From Azospirillum oleiclasticum (GTDB lineage Bacteria; Pseudomonadota; Alphaproteobacteria; Azospirillales; Azospirillaceae), in the NCBI RefSeq assembly GCF_013423485.1, contig NZ_JABFFR010000033.1:1-64000 (forward strand): a stretch of DNA of 64,000 nt, given 5' to 3'. The notes beneath the pieces were generated by a model, which saw nothing but the letters and a program-made list of their open reading frames with translations, ran no database searches and was not told the origin of the DNA. Numbering within the stretch: the first letter of the stretch is position 1; each line of letters starts with the position of its first letter. The position numbers and the translations under genes are program-made. Below, piece by piece: positions 6,906-14,517 of the stretch.

Positions 6906-7838
6906 ATGGCAAACATCCACCAGCTGATCGTGCAGCACGGACACCGGCAGGCCCGAGACATGGTCGGCGCTGATGAACGGCGCTATGTCGACCTTGCGGC
7001 GGAATGGCTTGCCAACGAGAATCAGGGGCTGGGTATTACCTATTCCGGCTTCTGCCTCACCTGTCTGCCTCACAAGAAGCTTCCCGACGACCAGCATTGG
7101 GAACGGCCGGGACCCAAGGTGACGCTGCTCGTCGAGCCCGGACGACTGCGCGACCAGGACGGCAAGACCAAGCTCTACGGCGTTCCCTATGGCTCCCGGG
7201 CCCGGCTGATCCTGCTTTATCTCCAGACCCGTGCGGTGCAGTCCGGCAGCCCAGAGGTGGAGCTCGGCCGGTCCATGCGCGACTGGATGAGCCGAATGGG
7301 CGTGCCGATCGGTGGCACCAGCTACCGAGAGGTGCGCGACCAGGCCAACCGCATCTCCGCCTGCCATCTGACCTTCCTGTGGGATTCGGAGAAGCAGACC
7401 AAGTTCGCCAAGGACAGCATCGTCGACGGTGGCATCCAGCTCTATGAAACCGACGATGACCAGCAGCTTCGGCTGTGGGTCGACACCGTACGGCTCAGTG
7501 ATCGCTTCTTCAAGGCACTGCGCGAGCACCCTGTGCCGGTGTCGGAGGCGGCGATCAAGCTGATCTCCAACCAGTCGCTGTCGCTCGACGTCTACATCTG
7601 GCTCGCCTACCGCCTGCATGTCCTGCAGAAGCCGACGGCGGTGTCCTGGCTGTCGCTGCACCAGCAGTTCGGCTTCGCCTACAAGAACGTCTTCCACTTC
7701 AAGCCGCGCTTCATCGAGGCCTTGAAAATGGCGACCATGGTCTATGAGCAGGCACGGGTCGAGGTGGACCAGTCCGGCGTGGTCCTGCACCCCTCGGCCC
7801 CGCCGGTCCCGGAACGGAGCATTGGCATCTTGCGATAG
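6906..7838 (+). CDS. repA: Plasmid replication initiator RepA
   Basis: 310 residues, matching the plasmid-encoded RepA (RepA_C) family of alphaproteobacterial plasmids. Recognisable blocks are GITYSGFCLTCLPHKKLPDD, VPYGSRARLILLYLQTRAVQ, LGRSMRDWMSRMGVPIGGTSYREVRDQANRI, VPVSEAAIKLISNQSLSLDVYIWLAYRLH and the C-terminal FAYKNVFHFKPRFIEAL. The winged-helix regions are expected to bind the surrounding iterons and open the origin. The ATG at 6906 has GGGAG about 8 bases upstream. Its last codons (SIGILR) are themselves encoded by an iteron copy (7822-7836), and an inverted copy follows at 7845, so RepA sites bracket the gene. Binding of RepA to these sites could also autoregulate it. Confidence 0.92.
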   Translation: MANIHQLIVQHGHRQARDMVGADERRYVDLAAEWLANENQGLGITYSGFCLTCLPHKKLPDDQHWERPGPKVTLLVEPGRLRDQDGKTKLYGVPYGSRARLILLYLQTRAVQSGSPEVELGRSMRDWMSRMGVPIGGTSYREVRDQANRISACHLTFLWDSEKQTKFAKDSIVDGGIQLYETDDDQQLRLWVDTVRLSDRFFKALREHPVPVSEAAIKLISNQSLSLDVYIWLAYRLHVLQKPTAVSWLSLHQQFGFAYKNVFHFKPRFIEALKMATMVYEQARVEVDQSGVVLHPSAPPVPERSIGILR

Positions 7839-7859
7839 GCGTCCATCGCAGGATGCCAC
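7822..7859. repeat. Inverted iteron pair at the 3' end of repA
   Basis: TTGGCATCTTGCGAT (7822-7836) overlaps the repA stop codon. The inverted GTGGCATCCTGCGAT (minus strand, 7845-7859) follows after 8 bp. Together they form an imperfect hairpin that may serve as both RepA-binding sites and a transcript end. Confidence 0.7.
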
Positions 7860-8244
7860 AGGAGCGGAAGGCGGAGACGGCTGACCGAGATTGAACCAGA
7901 AGGGCCGGAGGTCGGTTGTACCGGGTGATCGCCGATCGGCTCCATCCGTACCCCATGAGCCCTCCCGAATCGATTGAGGCCAAGCCCGACACGCCTCAGC
8001 CCGACAGTGCCGACCAGCGCACCCAGCTGCGCTGCCCACCGCACCGTTTTCGCTGCCGAACCGGCTTGGCGGGTCTGGCCAGCGGGGTGGGGTCCAAGAA
8101 GCTGTTGGAAGGCGTGGTGCCGGTGTGGGTGATCTGGGCGGTGGATGGCTTTTTGAAGCGCGACCGGAGCCGTTGCAGGCGCTGATGCGTTGCCTCCGGT
8201 GTGGCGGCGATCCCGCCCGCCCTGGCATACGCGCGAGGTGACGA
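7839..8244. other. Gap between repA and the AGCS symporter
   Basis: About 400 bp. After the inverted iteron it holds no convincing gene. A TTG-started plus-strand frame at 7916-8185 (89 residues, GLASGVGSKKLLEGVVPVWV) and an opposite frame have no recognisable motif, ribosome site or family resemblance. A GAGGTGACGA ribosome site for the symporter lies at the end. Confidence 0.4.
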
Positions 8245-9663
8245 ATGGACGCGATCATCGATTTCCTGAACACCGTCTTCTGGGGCTACGTCCTGATCTA
8301 CGGGCTGCTGGCCGTGGGGGTGTACTTCACCATCCGCCTGAAGCTGCTGCAGATCATCCACTTCCCGGAGATGATCCGGGCGGTGCTCGGCTCCAGAACG
8401 ACAGACAGGGCCGGCATCACGCCTTTCCAGGCGCTGTGCACCAGCCTCGCGTCGCGCGTCGGCACCGGCAACATCGCCGGTGTGGCCGTGGCGCTGCATC
8501 TCGGCGGACCGGGGGCGATCTTCTGGATGTGGGTGGTGGCGGTGCTCGGCATGGCGACGGCCTTCGCCGAGAGCACGCTCGCCCAGCTCTACAAGGTGCG
8601 GGACGAGGAGGGGCGCTACCGCGGCGGTCCGGCCTTCTACATGGCGAAGGGGCTGAAGGCGCGTTGGGCCGGGGTGCTGTTCTCGGTGTGCCTGATCGTG
8701 ACGTTCGGGCTCGCCTTCAACGCGGTGCAGGCCAACTCCATCGCCGATGCCATGGACGGGGCGTTCGGCGCATCGAAGCTGTGGACCGGGGTGGTGCTGG
8801 CGGCGCTCTCCGGCGTCATCATCTTCGGCGGCATTCCGACCATCGCGCGGGTGGCGGAAGTCGTCGTACCGTTCATGGCCGTCGCATATCTTTCCGTGGC
8901 GTTGTACGCCGTCGCCGTGAACATCGCGGAGGTGCCGGGGCTGTTGGCGACGATCGTCGGCAGCGCGTTCGGGTTCGGATCGGCGGCCGGCGGCGTTGCC
9001 GGGTCCGTCACCGCGGCGATGCTGAATGGGGTGAAGCGCGGTCTCTTCTCCAACGAGGCCGGCATGGGATCGGCCCCGAACATCGCCGCGGTCGCCGCAC
9101 CCGACCCGCACCACCCGGTCAGCCAGGGTTTCGTGCAGTCGCTCGGTGTGTTCATCGACACGCTGCTGATCTGCACCGCGACGGCGCTGCTGATCCTGCT
9201 GTCGGGCCAGCTCGACCCGGCGTCGGACCTGACGGGCACCCAGCTCACCCAGGCGGCGATGGAGCACCACATCGGCTGGGCGGGTCCGTATTTCGTGGCG
9301 CTCGCCATCTTCTTCTTCGCCTTCACCTCGATCATCGGCAACTACGCCTACGCCGAGAACGCGCTGATGTTCCTGGGTGTCGGCGGCCGGAGCGGCCGGA
9401 TGGTGCTTCGCCTCGGCGTGCTGCTGATGGTCGTGTGGGGCGCACACGAGTCCCTCGCCACCGTCTTCAACGCCGCCGACGCCTCCATGGGGCTGATGGC
9501 GACGGTTAATCTGGTGGCCATCCTGGCGTTGTCCGGCCTCGTCGCCCGGCTGACCCGCGACTATCTGGACCAGCGACGCGCCGGGCGCAGCCCGGTCTTC
9601 CTCGCGAGCACGATGCCGGAGCTGAAAGGGCAGATCGATCAGGAGATCTGGAGCCGGCCCTGA
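8245..9663 (+). CDS. Sodium/alanine (AGCS family) amino-acid symporter
   Basis: 472-residue integral inner-membrane protein of the alanine/glycine:cation symporter family (AlsT/DagA-like), normal length. Signatures are TPFQALCTSLASRVGTGNIAGVAVAL near the first helices, MWVVAVLGMATAFAESTLAQLYK, FGFGSAAGGVAGSVTAAMLNGVKRGLFSNEAGMGSAPNIAAVA (the family hallmark in mid-protein) and the late FAFTSIIGNYAYAENALMF. Around ten hydrophobic segments are visible. It is predicted to import alanine, glycine or serine with Na+ or H+. The residue at SLASRVGTGNIAG, usually TALSATVGTGNIAG-like, is slightly divergent. It stands alone between the origin and an ECF sigma operon. Confidence 0.9.
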   Translation: MDAIIDFLNTVFWGYVLIYGLLAVGVYFTIRLKLLQIIHFPEMIRAVLGSRTTDRAGITPFQALCTSLASRVGTGNIAGVAVALHLGGPGAIFWMWVVAVLGMATAFAESTLAQLYKVRDEEGRYRGGPAFYMAKGLKARWAGVLFSVCLIVTFGLAFNAVQANSIADAMDGAFGASKLWTGVVLAALSGVIIFGGIPTIARVAEVVVPFMAVAYLSVALYAVAVNIAEVPGLLATIVGSAFGFGSAAGGVAGSVTAAMLNGVKRGLFSNEAGMGSAPNIAAVAAPDPHHPVSQGFVQSLGVFIDTLLICTATALLILLSGQLDPASDLTGTQLTQAAMEHHIGWAGPYFVALAIFFFAFTSIIGNYAYAENALMFLGVGGRSGRMVLRLGVLLMVVWGAHESLATVFNAADASMGLMATVNLVAILALSGLVARLTRDYLDQRRAGRSPVFLASTMPELKGQIDQEIWSRP

Positions 9664-9688
9664 CGGCGCATGATTTTACCGCCGTCGT

Positions 9689-9715
9689 GGAATATGCGGC
9701 GCCGGTCGGCGTCTA
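9689..9715 (+). promoter_or_regulatory. Candidate ECF-sigma promoter (autoregulation)
   Basis: GGAATA at 9689-9694 followed after 15 bp by CGTCTA at 9710-9715 resembles the GGAAY / CGTY pattern of many ECF promoters and lies 46 bp before the sigma gene. Autoregulation is common in this family; the match is short and unproven. Confidence 0.33.
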
Positions 9716-9760
9716 CCCGTCATATCCTGATGTTGCGGACGGGGGGACGGGCGGCGGAAC

Positions 9761-10279
9761 ATGGATGGGGCGGCACCGACGGCGGGTGAGATCGCGGCGA
9801 TGGTCCCGCGGCTGCGGCGTTACGCCGTGGCGCTGGTGGGCTCCATCCCGGATGCCGACGACCTCGTCCAGGACGTGATGGAACGCGCGCTGGCGAGCCG
9901 GGAGGCGCTGCGCGACCCGTCCCGCCTCTACGCGTGGCTGCTGGCGATCCTGCACAACCTGCACGCAAGCGGCCACCGTCGACGGCGCCGCCGCGGGCCG
10001 GAGGTGCCGGTCGAGGATCTGGCCGACGCGCTGGCGCTCAGCACCGCGCCGACCGACCGCTCGGCGGTGCGCGATCTGGTGCGCGCCATGGCCCGGCTGC
10101 CGGAGGACCAGCGGCGGATCCTGCTGCTCAGCGCGCTGGAGGGGTTGAGTTACCGGGACCTGTCGGAGGTGCTGGAGATACCCATGGGAACGGTCATGTC
10201 CCGCCTCGCCCGCGCCCGCGAACGGCTGCGGGTGATGATGGAGGGGGGCGAGCAGCAGGTGGTTCGGAGGATCCGGTAG
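9761..10279 (+). CDS. ECF-type RNA polymerase sigma factor
   Basis: 172 residues, a typical two-domain ECF factor. Region 2 is at about residues 15-80 (PRLRRYAVALVGSIPDADDLVQDVMERAL... RLYAWLLAILHNLHASGHRRRRRR), recognising the -10 element. Region 4 is at about residues 105-160 (ARLPEDQRRILLLSALEGLSYRDLSEVLEIPMGTVMSRLARARERL), recognising the -35 element. The next gene starts on the base after its stop and encodes its probable anti-sigma factor, so the pair forms a stress- or envelope-responsive switch. Targets are unknown; a promoter-like GGAAT/CGTC pair precedes the gene. Confidence 0.9.
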   Translation: MDGAAPTAGEIAAMVPRLRRYAVALVGSIPDADDLVQDVMERALASREALRDPSRLYAWLLAILHNLHASGHRRRRRRGPEVPVEDLADALALSTAPTDRSAVRDLVRAMARLPEDQRRILLLSALEGLSYRDLSEVLEIPMGTVMSRLARARERLRVMMEGGEQQVVRRIR

Positions 10280-11062
10280 ATGACTGCGTCGGACAACGAC
10301 TTCGACGACGGCAGCGACGGCCCGGTCACGGAGGCGGAGTTGCACGCCTGGATGGATGGCGAGCTGCCCCCCGGCCGGCGCGCCGCCGTGGAGCGCCATC
10401 TGGCCGGGCATCCGGAGGACGCCGCAAGGTTGGGGAGCTACCGTCGCGCGGCGGATCTGATCGCCGACGCCTACGCCCCGCTGGCGACGATGCCCGCGCC
10501 CGAGGCGCCGCGCCGCCCAAAGTGGAGCTGGCGGCCGGCCGCCGCGGCGGCGGCGGCGCTGCTGCTGTTCGTGGCCGGCGGGGCGACCGGCTGGGCGGTT
10601 CGCGGCGGCGGCCCCGCGGCCGTGGTCGACTCCAACACCCAGGTGGCTCGCGAGGCGGCGGCGGCGCACAGCGTTTTCGCCACCGAGGTGCGGCACCCGG
10701 TGGAGGTGGCGGCCGACCAGGAGACCCACCTCGTCACCTGGCTGTCGCGGCGGCTGGGCGAAAAGCTGACGGCACCCCAACTGGCGCCGCTGGGGTTCGA
10801 GCTGATGGGCGGGCGTCTGCTGTCGGTGGAGCAGGGGCCGGCGGCCCAACTCATGTACCAGGACCGCAACGGGCGGCGGCTGACCGTCTATCTGCGCCGC
10901 TGCCCGGTGTCGTCCGACACCGCCTTCCGCATCGCGGAGGTCGGGCGGGTGACCGCGCTCTACTGGCACGAGCGCGGCGTGACCTGGGCGATTGCCGGCG
11001 ATGTGGACCGCGGCCTGCTGCAGGACGCCGCGCACCGGGTGTACGCGGCGTTCAACTCCTGA
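10280..11062 (+). CDS. Transmembrane anti-sigma factor
   Basis: 260 residues. The N-terminal part (about residues 15-60) has the zinc-finger-like anti-sigma fold pattern VTEAELHAWMDGELPPGRRAAVERHL, but lacks a full HxxxCxxC. A single membrane segment follows (AAAAAAALLLFVAGGATGWAV, about residues 88-110). The periplasmic domain of about 150 residues includes LAPLGFELMGGRLLSVEQGPAAQLMYQD, shared with RskA/ChrR-independent anti-sigma proteins described as 'transmembrane transcriptional regulator'. The gene is directly adjacent to the sigma factor (TAG then ATG), indicating co-translation. It should hold the sigma factor at the membrane until an unknown signal releases it. Confidence 0.85.
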   Translation: MTASDNDFDDGSDGPVTEAELHAWMDGELPPGRRAAVERHLAGHPEDAARLGSYRRAADLIADAYAPLATMPAPEAPRRPKWSWRPAAAAAAALLLFVAGGATGWAVRGGGPAAVVDSNTQVAREAAAAHSVFATEVRHPVEVAADQETHLVTWLSRRLGEKLTAPQLAPLGFELMGGRLLSVEQGPAAQLMYQDRNGRRLTVYLRRCPVSSDTAFRIAEVGRVTALYWHERGVTWAIAGDVDRGLLQDAAHRVYAAFNS

Positions 11063-11066
11063 GCGC

Positions 11067-11579
11067 TCAGCCCCGCGCCGTCTCGATCGCCAGCGTCAGC
11101 GGCGGCGGATTGGCCAGCGTCTGGTAGACGACGCAGTAACGCTCGGTCAGCTTGGTCAGCAGGGCGATGCGCTCCTCCGGCTCGTCGGTCTCGAGGTCGA
11201 AACGCAGGCGGATGGAGCGGAAGCCGACCGGCGCGTCCTTCGCCACGCCCAGCGTGCCGCGGAAATCCAGATCACCCTCGGCCGAGACGCTGCCACCGTT
11301 CAGGCGGAACTCCAGAGCGGTGGCGACGGCTTTCAGCGTCACGCCGGCGCAAGCCACCAGCGCCTCCAGCAGCATGTCGCCGGAGCAGGCCTGGGTGCCG
11401 GTGCCGCCGGTGGCCGGGTGCAGGCCCGCTTCCACCAGCGCGCGGCCGGTGTCCACCTTGCAGGCGATGCCCTCCGCCAGGTCGCCCTTGGCGCGCAGGG
11501 TCACCACGGCCGAGTCCGGATCCTGCTTGTACTGGTCCTTCAGCGGTGCCTGGATGGCCTTGAGCTGCTGGACGTCCAT
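11067..11579 (-). CDS. OsmC family protein
   Basis: 170 residues. OsmC/Ohr-fold proteins reduce organic hydroperoxides with two cysteines; here one is in GTGTQACSGDMLLEALVACAGVTLKAVA, which supplies both the first Cys and the later ACAGVT Cys of the family pattern. The C-terminal TERYCVVYQTLANPPP is also typical. GGGGAGG precedes the ATG at 11579. It lies convergent to the anti-sigma gene with only 4 bp between stops, and upstream of the sulfonate-type transporter in the same direction. It may belong to oxidative-stress defence; the specific substrate is unknown. Confidence 0.85.
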   Translation of the reverse strand: MDVQQLKAIQAPLKDQYKQDPDSAVVTLRAKGDLAEGIACKVDTGRALVEAGLHPATGGTGTQACSGDMLLEALVACAGVTLKAVATALEFRLNGGSVSAEGDLDFRGTLGVAKDAPVGFRSIRLRFDLETDEPEERIALLTKLTERYCVVYQTLANPPPLTLAIETARG

Positions 11580-11611
11580 ACCTGTTTCCTCCCCTTATCC
11601 TATGCCCGTCG

Positions 11612-12385
11612 TCAGATGGCGGCGGCGGGGAAGGCCTCCTCGCCGCGCCGGTGGTCGCGGAAGGAGCGGCTCAGCTCCCCCAGCAGCCGGTGTTTCCAGT
11701 CCTCGAACAGCGGGTCGGTCCGCTCGCGCGGCCGGGGCAGCGCGGGCGTCGCGACGGTCTGGATGCGTCCGGGACCGGGCTGCATCACCACGACACGGTC
11801 GGACAGCACCAGCGCCTCCTCGATGTCGTGGGTCACCAGCACCATGGTCGGCCGTTCGTACGACCACAGCTCCAGCAGGTGATCCTGCAGGTCGTAGCGT
11901 GTCAAGGCGTCCAGCGCGCTGAAGGGCTCGTCCAACAGCAACACGGACGGCCGCCCGACCAGCGCGCGGGCAAGGGCGGCGCGCTGCGCCATGCCACCCG
12001 ACAGCTCGCGCGGCCAGCAGCGGGCGAAGTCGGCCAAGCCGACACGCTGCAGCGCCTCGTCCACCCGCGCCGTCTGCTCGGTCTTGGGCAGGTGGCGGAT
12101 GCCGAAGGCGACGTTGTCCCGGATGGACAGCCAGGGCATCAGCCGCGGCTCCTGGAAGACGAAGCCGATCTCCTCCCGCGGGCTGGCGATGTCGGTGCCG
12201 TTCAGGGTTACGCGCCCGGCGGTCGGCGGCTCCAGACCGGACAGCACGCGCAGCAGCGTGCTCTTGCCGCAGCCCGACCCGCCGACCACGCCCAGGATCT
12301 CGCCGGGCCGCACCCGCAGCTCGATCCCGGACAGCGCCAGCAGGCCGTTGGGGTAGCGCTTGGACAGGTTTTCGACCGTCAGCAC
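11612..12385 (-). CDS. Nitrate/sulfonate/taurine-type ABC transporter ATP-binding protein
   Basis: 257 residues from the GTG at 12385, which follows the permease stop by one base and has GGAGG about 6 bases upstream; a longer reading to 12409 is possible. Walker A is GVVGGSGCGKSTLLR, the Q-loop VFQEPRLMPWLS, the ABC signature ELSGGMAQRAALARALV, Walker B VLLLDEPFSALD and the H-loop LVTHD. The AQRAA signature and overall sequence place it in the SsuB/TauB/NrtD branch. It energises the permease at 12387-13226. The operon is under SAM-II riboswitch control, so sulfur or methionine-precursor uptake is the likely job. Confidence 0.9.
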   Translation of the reverse strand: MLTVENLSKRYPNGLLALSGIELRVRPGEILGVVGGSGCGKSTLLRVLSGLEPPTAGRVTLNGTDIASPREEIGFVFQEPRLMPWLSIRDNVAFGIRHLPKTEQTARVDEALQRVGLADFARCWPRELSGGMAQRAALARALVGRPSVLLLDEPFSALDALTRYDLQDHLLELWSYERPTMVLVTHDIEEALVLSDRVVVMQPGPGRIQTVATPALPRPRERTDPLFEDWKHRLLGELSRSFRDHRRGEEAFPAAAI

Positions 12386-12386
12386 G

Positions 12387-13226
12387 TCACGCCTCCGTCT
12401 TGAAACCATCCTGCCAGCGCAGCAGGGGCCGGGAGGCGGCGGCCAGCAGGCCGTCGGTGATCTTGCCCAGCACCGCGAAGCCGAGGATGGCGGCCAGGAT
12501 GGTGGCGGGGTTGCCGGTCATCTGCCCGTCCACCAGCAGGAAGCCCAGCCCCTCGCTGGCGCCCATGAACTCCGCCGCCACCACGAACATCCAGCCGAGC
12601 CCCAGCCCGGCGCGCAGCGCCAGCACATAGCTGGGCAGGGTGGCCGGCAGCAGCACCCGCCACACGAGTTGCGGCCCGGAGAGCCGGAACATACGCCCGA
12701 CCTCCACCAGCTTGCGGTCGACGTCCATGATGGCGCCGGACAGCGCCAGATAGATCGGGAAGAAGACGCCGACCGCGATCAGGATCACCTTCGACGTCTC
12801 GAAGATGCCGAACCACAGGATGAACAGCGGCACCCAGGCGATGGAGGGGATGCTGCGCAGCGCCTGGAGCGTCGGGTCGAACAGCCGGCGGGCGACGGTC
12901 AGGTATCCCGTCAACGCCCCCAGCAGCGTGCCCGCCAGCACCCCACACAGGAAGCCGGCCCCCACCCGCCACAGCGTCGCCAGCACATGGGTGACCAGAT
13001 CGCCCGATGCGTACAGGGCGTACAGGGTGGCGAGCACACGGCTCGGCGGGGGCAGCAGGCGGCCATCGCCCCAACCGGTGGCGACCGCCGCCTCCCATCC
13101 CAGCGCCAGCACCGCCGGGACGATCAGCCCGACGGCGCGGCCCAGTCCCGGACGCCGGCGAGGACCGCCCGCCAGGGAGGGGAGGGCGTCCGCCGTCGGC
13201 TCGTAAAGGCGTTCCGTGGCGGTCAT
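12387..13226 (-). CDS. Nitrate/sulfonate/taurine-type ABC transporter permease
   Basis: 279 residues from the ATG at 13226, eight bases after the stop of the binding-protein gene (a longer frame runs to 13265). About six membrane segments are visible: GLGRAVGLIVPAVLALGWEAAV, VGAGFLCGVLAGTLLGALTGYL, SIAWVPLFILWFGIFETSKVILIAVGVFFPIYLALSGAI and others. The EAA loop RMFRLSGPQLVWRVLLPATLPSYVLALRAGLGLGWMFVVAAEFMG identifies the BPD_transp_1 permeases of the SsuC/TauC group. It works with the ATPase and the Tat-exported binding protein. Confidence 0.9.
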   Translation of the reverse strand: MTATERLYEPTADALPSLAGGPRRRPGLGRAVGLIVPAVLALGWEAAVATGWGDGRLLPPPSRVLATLYALYASGDLVTHVLATLWRVGAGFLCGVLAGTLLGALTGYLTVARRLFDPTLQALRSIPSIAWVPLFILWFGIFETSKVILIAVGVFFPIYLALSGAIMDVDRKLVEVGRMFRLSGPQLVWRVLLPATLPSYVLALRAGLGLGWMFVVAAEFMGASEGLGFLLVDGQMTGNPATILAAILGFAVLGKITDGLLAAASRPLLRWQDGFKTEA

Positions 13227-13233
13227 GGTCCGC

Positions 13234-14220
13234 TCACTGCCCCAGCGCCTTGGTGAAGGAGGCATCGAACAGGCTGGCCGCGACCGCTTTCACATCGACA
13301 GTGGCGGCGAGCACGCCCGCCTCCTGCAGCGCCAGCCCCGCCTCGATGATCGTGCGCTCCTGAGCCGGGCCAATGGCGGCGTGGGTCAGGTCGGTGCGTT
13401 CGAGCTGGCGGGCGATGACGGTGTCCGGCTGCTTGGCCGCGGCGGCCAGGATCTTGCGCAGCTCCGCCGGGTTGGCCAGCGCGTGCTTGCGGGCGCGCTC
13501 GTAGACGGCGAGGACGCGGGTCACCAGGGCCGGATTCTCGGCCGCGAAGGCCTCGCGCACGTTCAGGATGCCCCAGGTGTTGGCATCGGGGTTGCGGTAG
13601 AACAGCTTGGCGCCGTTCTCCAGCTCCGCCTGCGCCATCATCGGGTCGAGGCCCGCCCAGGCGTCCACGTCGCCCTTCTCCAGCGCCAGCCGTCCGTCCT
13701 GGTGCTGGAGCAGCACCAGCTTGGCGTCCTTGTCGGTCAGCCCGGCCCCGGCGAGCGCGCGGACCAGGAAGATGTGCGGGTCGGTGCCGCGGGTGACGGC
13801 GATGCGCTTGCCCTTCAGGTCGGCGACCTTGGTGATGCCGCTGTCCCCGCGCGTCACCAGCGCCGTCCATTCCGGCTTGGAGTAGACGTACACCGACTTG
13901 ATGGGGTTGCCGTTGACCTTCGCCACCAGCGCCGCCGCCCCGGCGGTCGACCCGAAATCGAGGCCGCGGGCGTTGAGGAACTCCAGCGCCTTGTTGGAGC
14001 CGAGGCTGAGCACCCAGCGCACGCCGATGCCGTCCTTCTTCAACTCCTCCTCCAGCCAGCCGTTCTCCTTCAGCAGCAGGCTGACCGGGTTGTAGTAGGC
14101 GTAGTCGAGCCGGATCTCCGACGGCTTGTCGGCGGCCGAAACGGGGAAGGGCAGGGACGAGGCCAGGGGTGCGGCGACGGCGGCGGCGAGGACGGCGCGG
14201 CGCGAGACCTGGAACGACAT
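13234..14220 (-). CDS. ABC transporter substrate-binding protein, aliphatic sulfonate type
   Basis: 328 residues from the ATG at 14220, which has AGGAGG 6-7 bases upstream; the frame extends further but without support. The N-terminus MSFQVSRRAVLAAAVAAPLA is a twin-arginine (Tat) signal with cleavage near SAADK. The mature part reads as an SsuA-like periplasmic binding protein: IRLDYAYYNPVSLLLKENGWLEEEL, ALEFLNARGLDFGSTAGAAALVA, LKGKRIAVTRGTDPHIFLVRAL, VDAWAGLDPMMAQAELENGAKLFYR and NTWGILNVREAFAAENPALV. It is the first gene of a three-gene operon downstream of a SAM-II riboswitch and terminator. The ligand could be a sulfonate or a methionine-related compound; the riboswitch favours the latter. 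Confidence 0.9.
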   Translation of the reverse strand: MSFQVSRRAVLAAAVAAPLASSLPFPVSAADKPSEIRLDYAYYNPVSLLLKENGWLEEELKKDGIGVRWVLSLGSNKALEFLNARGLDFGSTAGAAALVAKVNGNPIKSVYVYSKPEWTALVTRGDSGITKVADLKGKRIAVTRGTDPHIFLVRALAGAGLTDKDAKLVLLQHQDGRLALEKGDVDAWAGLDPMMAQAELENGAKLFYRNPDANTWGILNVREAFAAENPALVTRVLAVYERARKHALANPAELRKILAAAAKQPDTVIARQLERTDLTHAAIGPAQERTIIEAGLALQEAGVLAATVDVKAVAASLFDASFTKALGQ

Positions 14221-14283
14221 GCGTAACCTCCTGTGTTCCCGCCCTTTCATTGATGGGCGGGTTGACGTGGACCGGAGGCGGGC

Positions 14284-14319
14284 AAAAAACACCCGCCACA
14301 GCCGTGCGACTGGGCGGGT
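14284..14319 (-). terminator. Intrinsic terminator in the SAM-II leader
   Basis: On the minus strand ACCCGCC (complement of 14313-14319) pairs with GGCGGGT (complement of 14291-14297), with an inner CAG/CTG extension, followed by GTTTTTT (14284-14290). It lies between the riboswitch and the first gene, where ligand-dependent attenuation would act. Confidence 0.8.
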
Positions 14320-14324
14320 AGACC

Positions 14325-14382
14325 CATACGCTTAGCTGAATTTTTTACGCGCCCGCAAGCTGTTGGCTCAAATCGGCGCTGT
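14325..14382 (-). ncRNA. SAM-II riboswitch
   Basis: Read on the minus strand, the leader contains AGCGCCGATTTGAGCC, then GCTTGCGGGCGCG, then TAAAAAATTCAGCTAAGCG. The P1 stem forms from GCGCC and GGCGC. The conserved GATTT, TTGC, A-rich linker and AGCTAA elements match the SAM-II (metA motif) pseudoknot class, which in alphaproteobacteria represses methionine biosynthesis and uptake genes when S-adenosylmethionine is abundant. It begins a base or two after the predicted transcription start and precedes an intrinsic terminator and then the transporter operon. Recognition is by eye from memory of the consensus, but the order and match are convincing. Confidence 0.85.
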
Positions 14383-14388
14383 GGGGTT

Positions 14389-14417
14389 AGTTTATGTTTT
14401 ACATGGAGACTCGTCAA
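14389..14417 (-). promoter_or_regulatory. Sigma70-like promoter of the SAM-II-controlled operon
   Basis: Minus strand TTGACG (14412-14417) and TAAACT (14389-14394) are separated by exactly 17 bp. The predicted start, about 7 bases further at roughly 14382, coincides with the first base of the SAM-II aptamer. Confidence 0.65.
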
Positions 14418-14517
14418 TCAATGAAAAAACACAAAAAATACTCGTTATAATCGGCGGCGCATGGAATGGATGGAGGGTGCCGGCCCGCCGTACGCGGCGA
14501 ACCATCGGGGTCCGCAG

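Noticed and set aside
3333..7838. repABC-type replication and partition module
   Set aside because: There is no RepC, and repA here is an initiator of the RepA_C family transcribed divergently from parAB. The three genes are not one operon.
7916..8185. 89-residue plus-strand ORF after repA
   Set aside because: TTG start, no ribosome site and no recognised sequence. It is retained only as a comment in the gap entry.
7996..9447. 483-residue minus-strand frame over the AGCS symporter
   Set aside because: Composition (many His, Arg, Asp repeats) and lack of motifs mark it as the antisense of a membrane protein gene.
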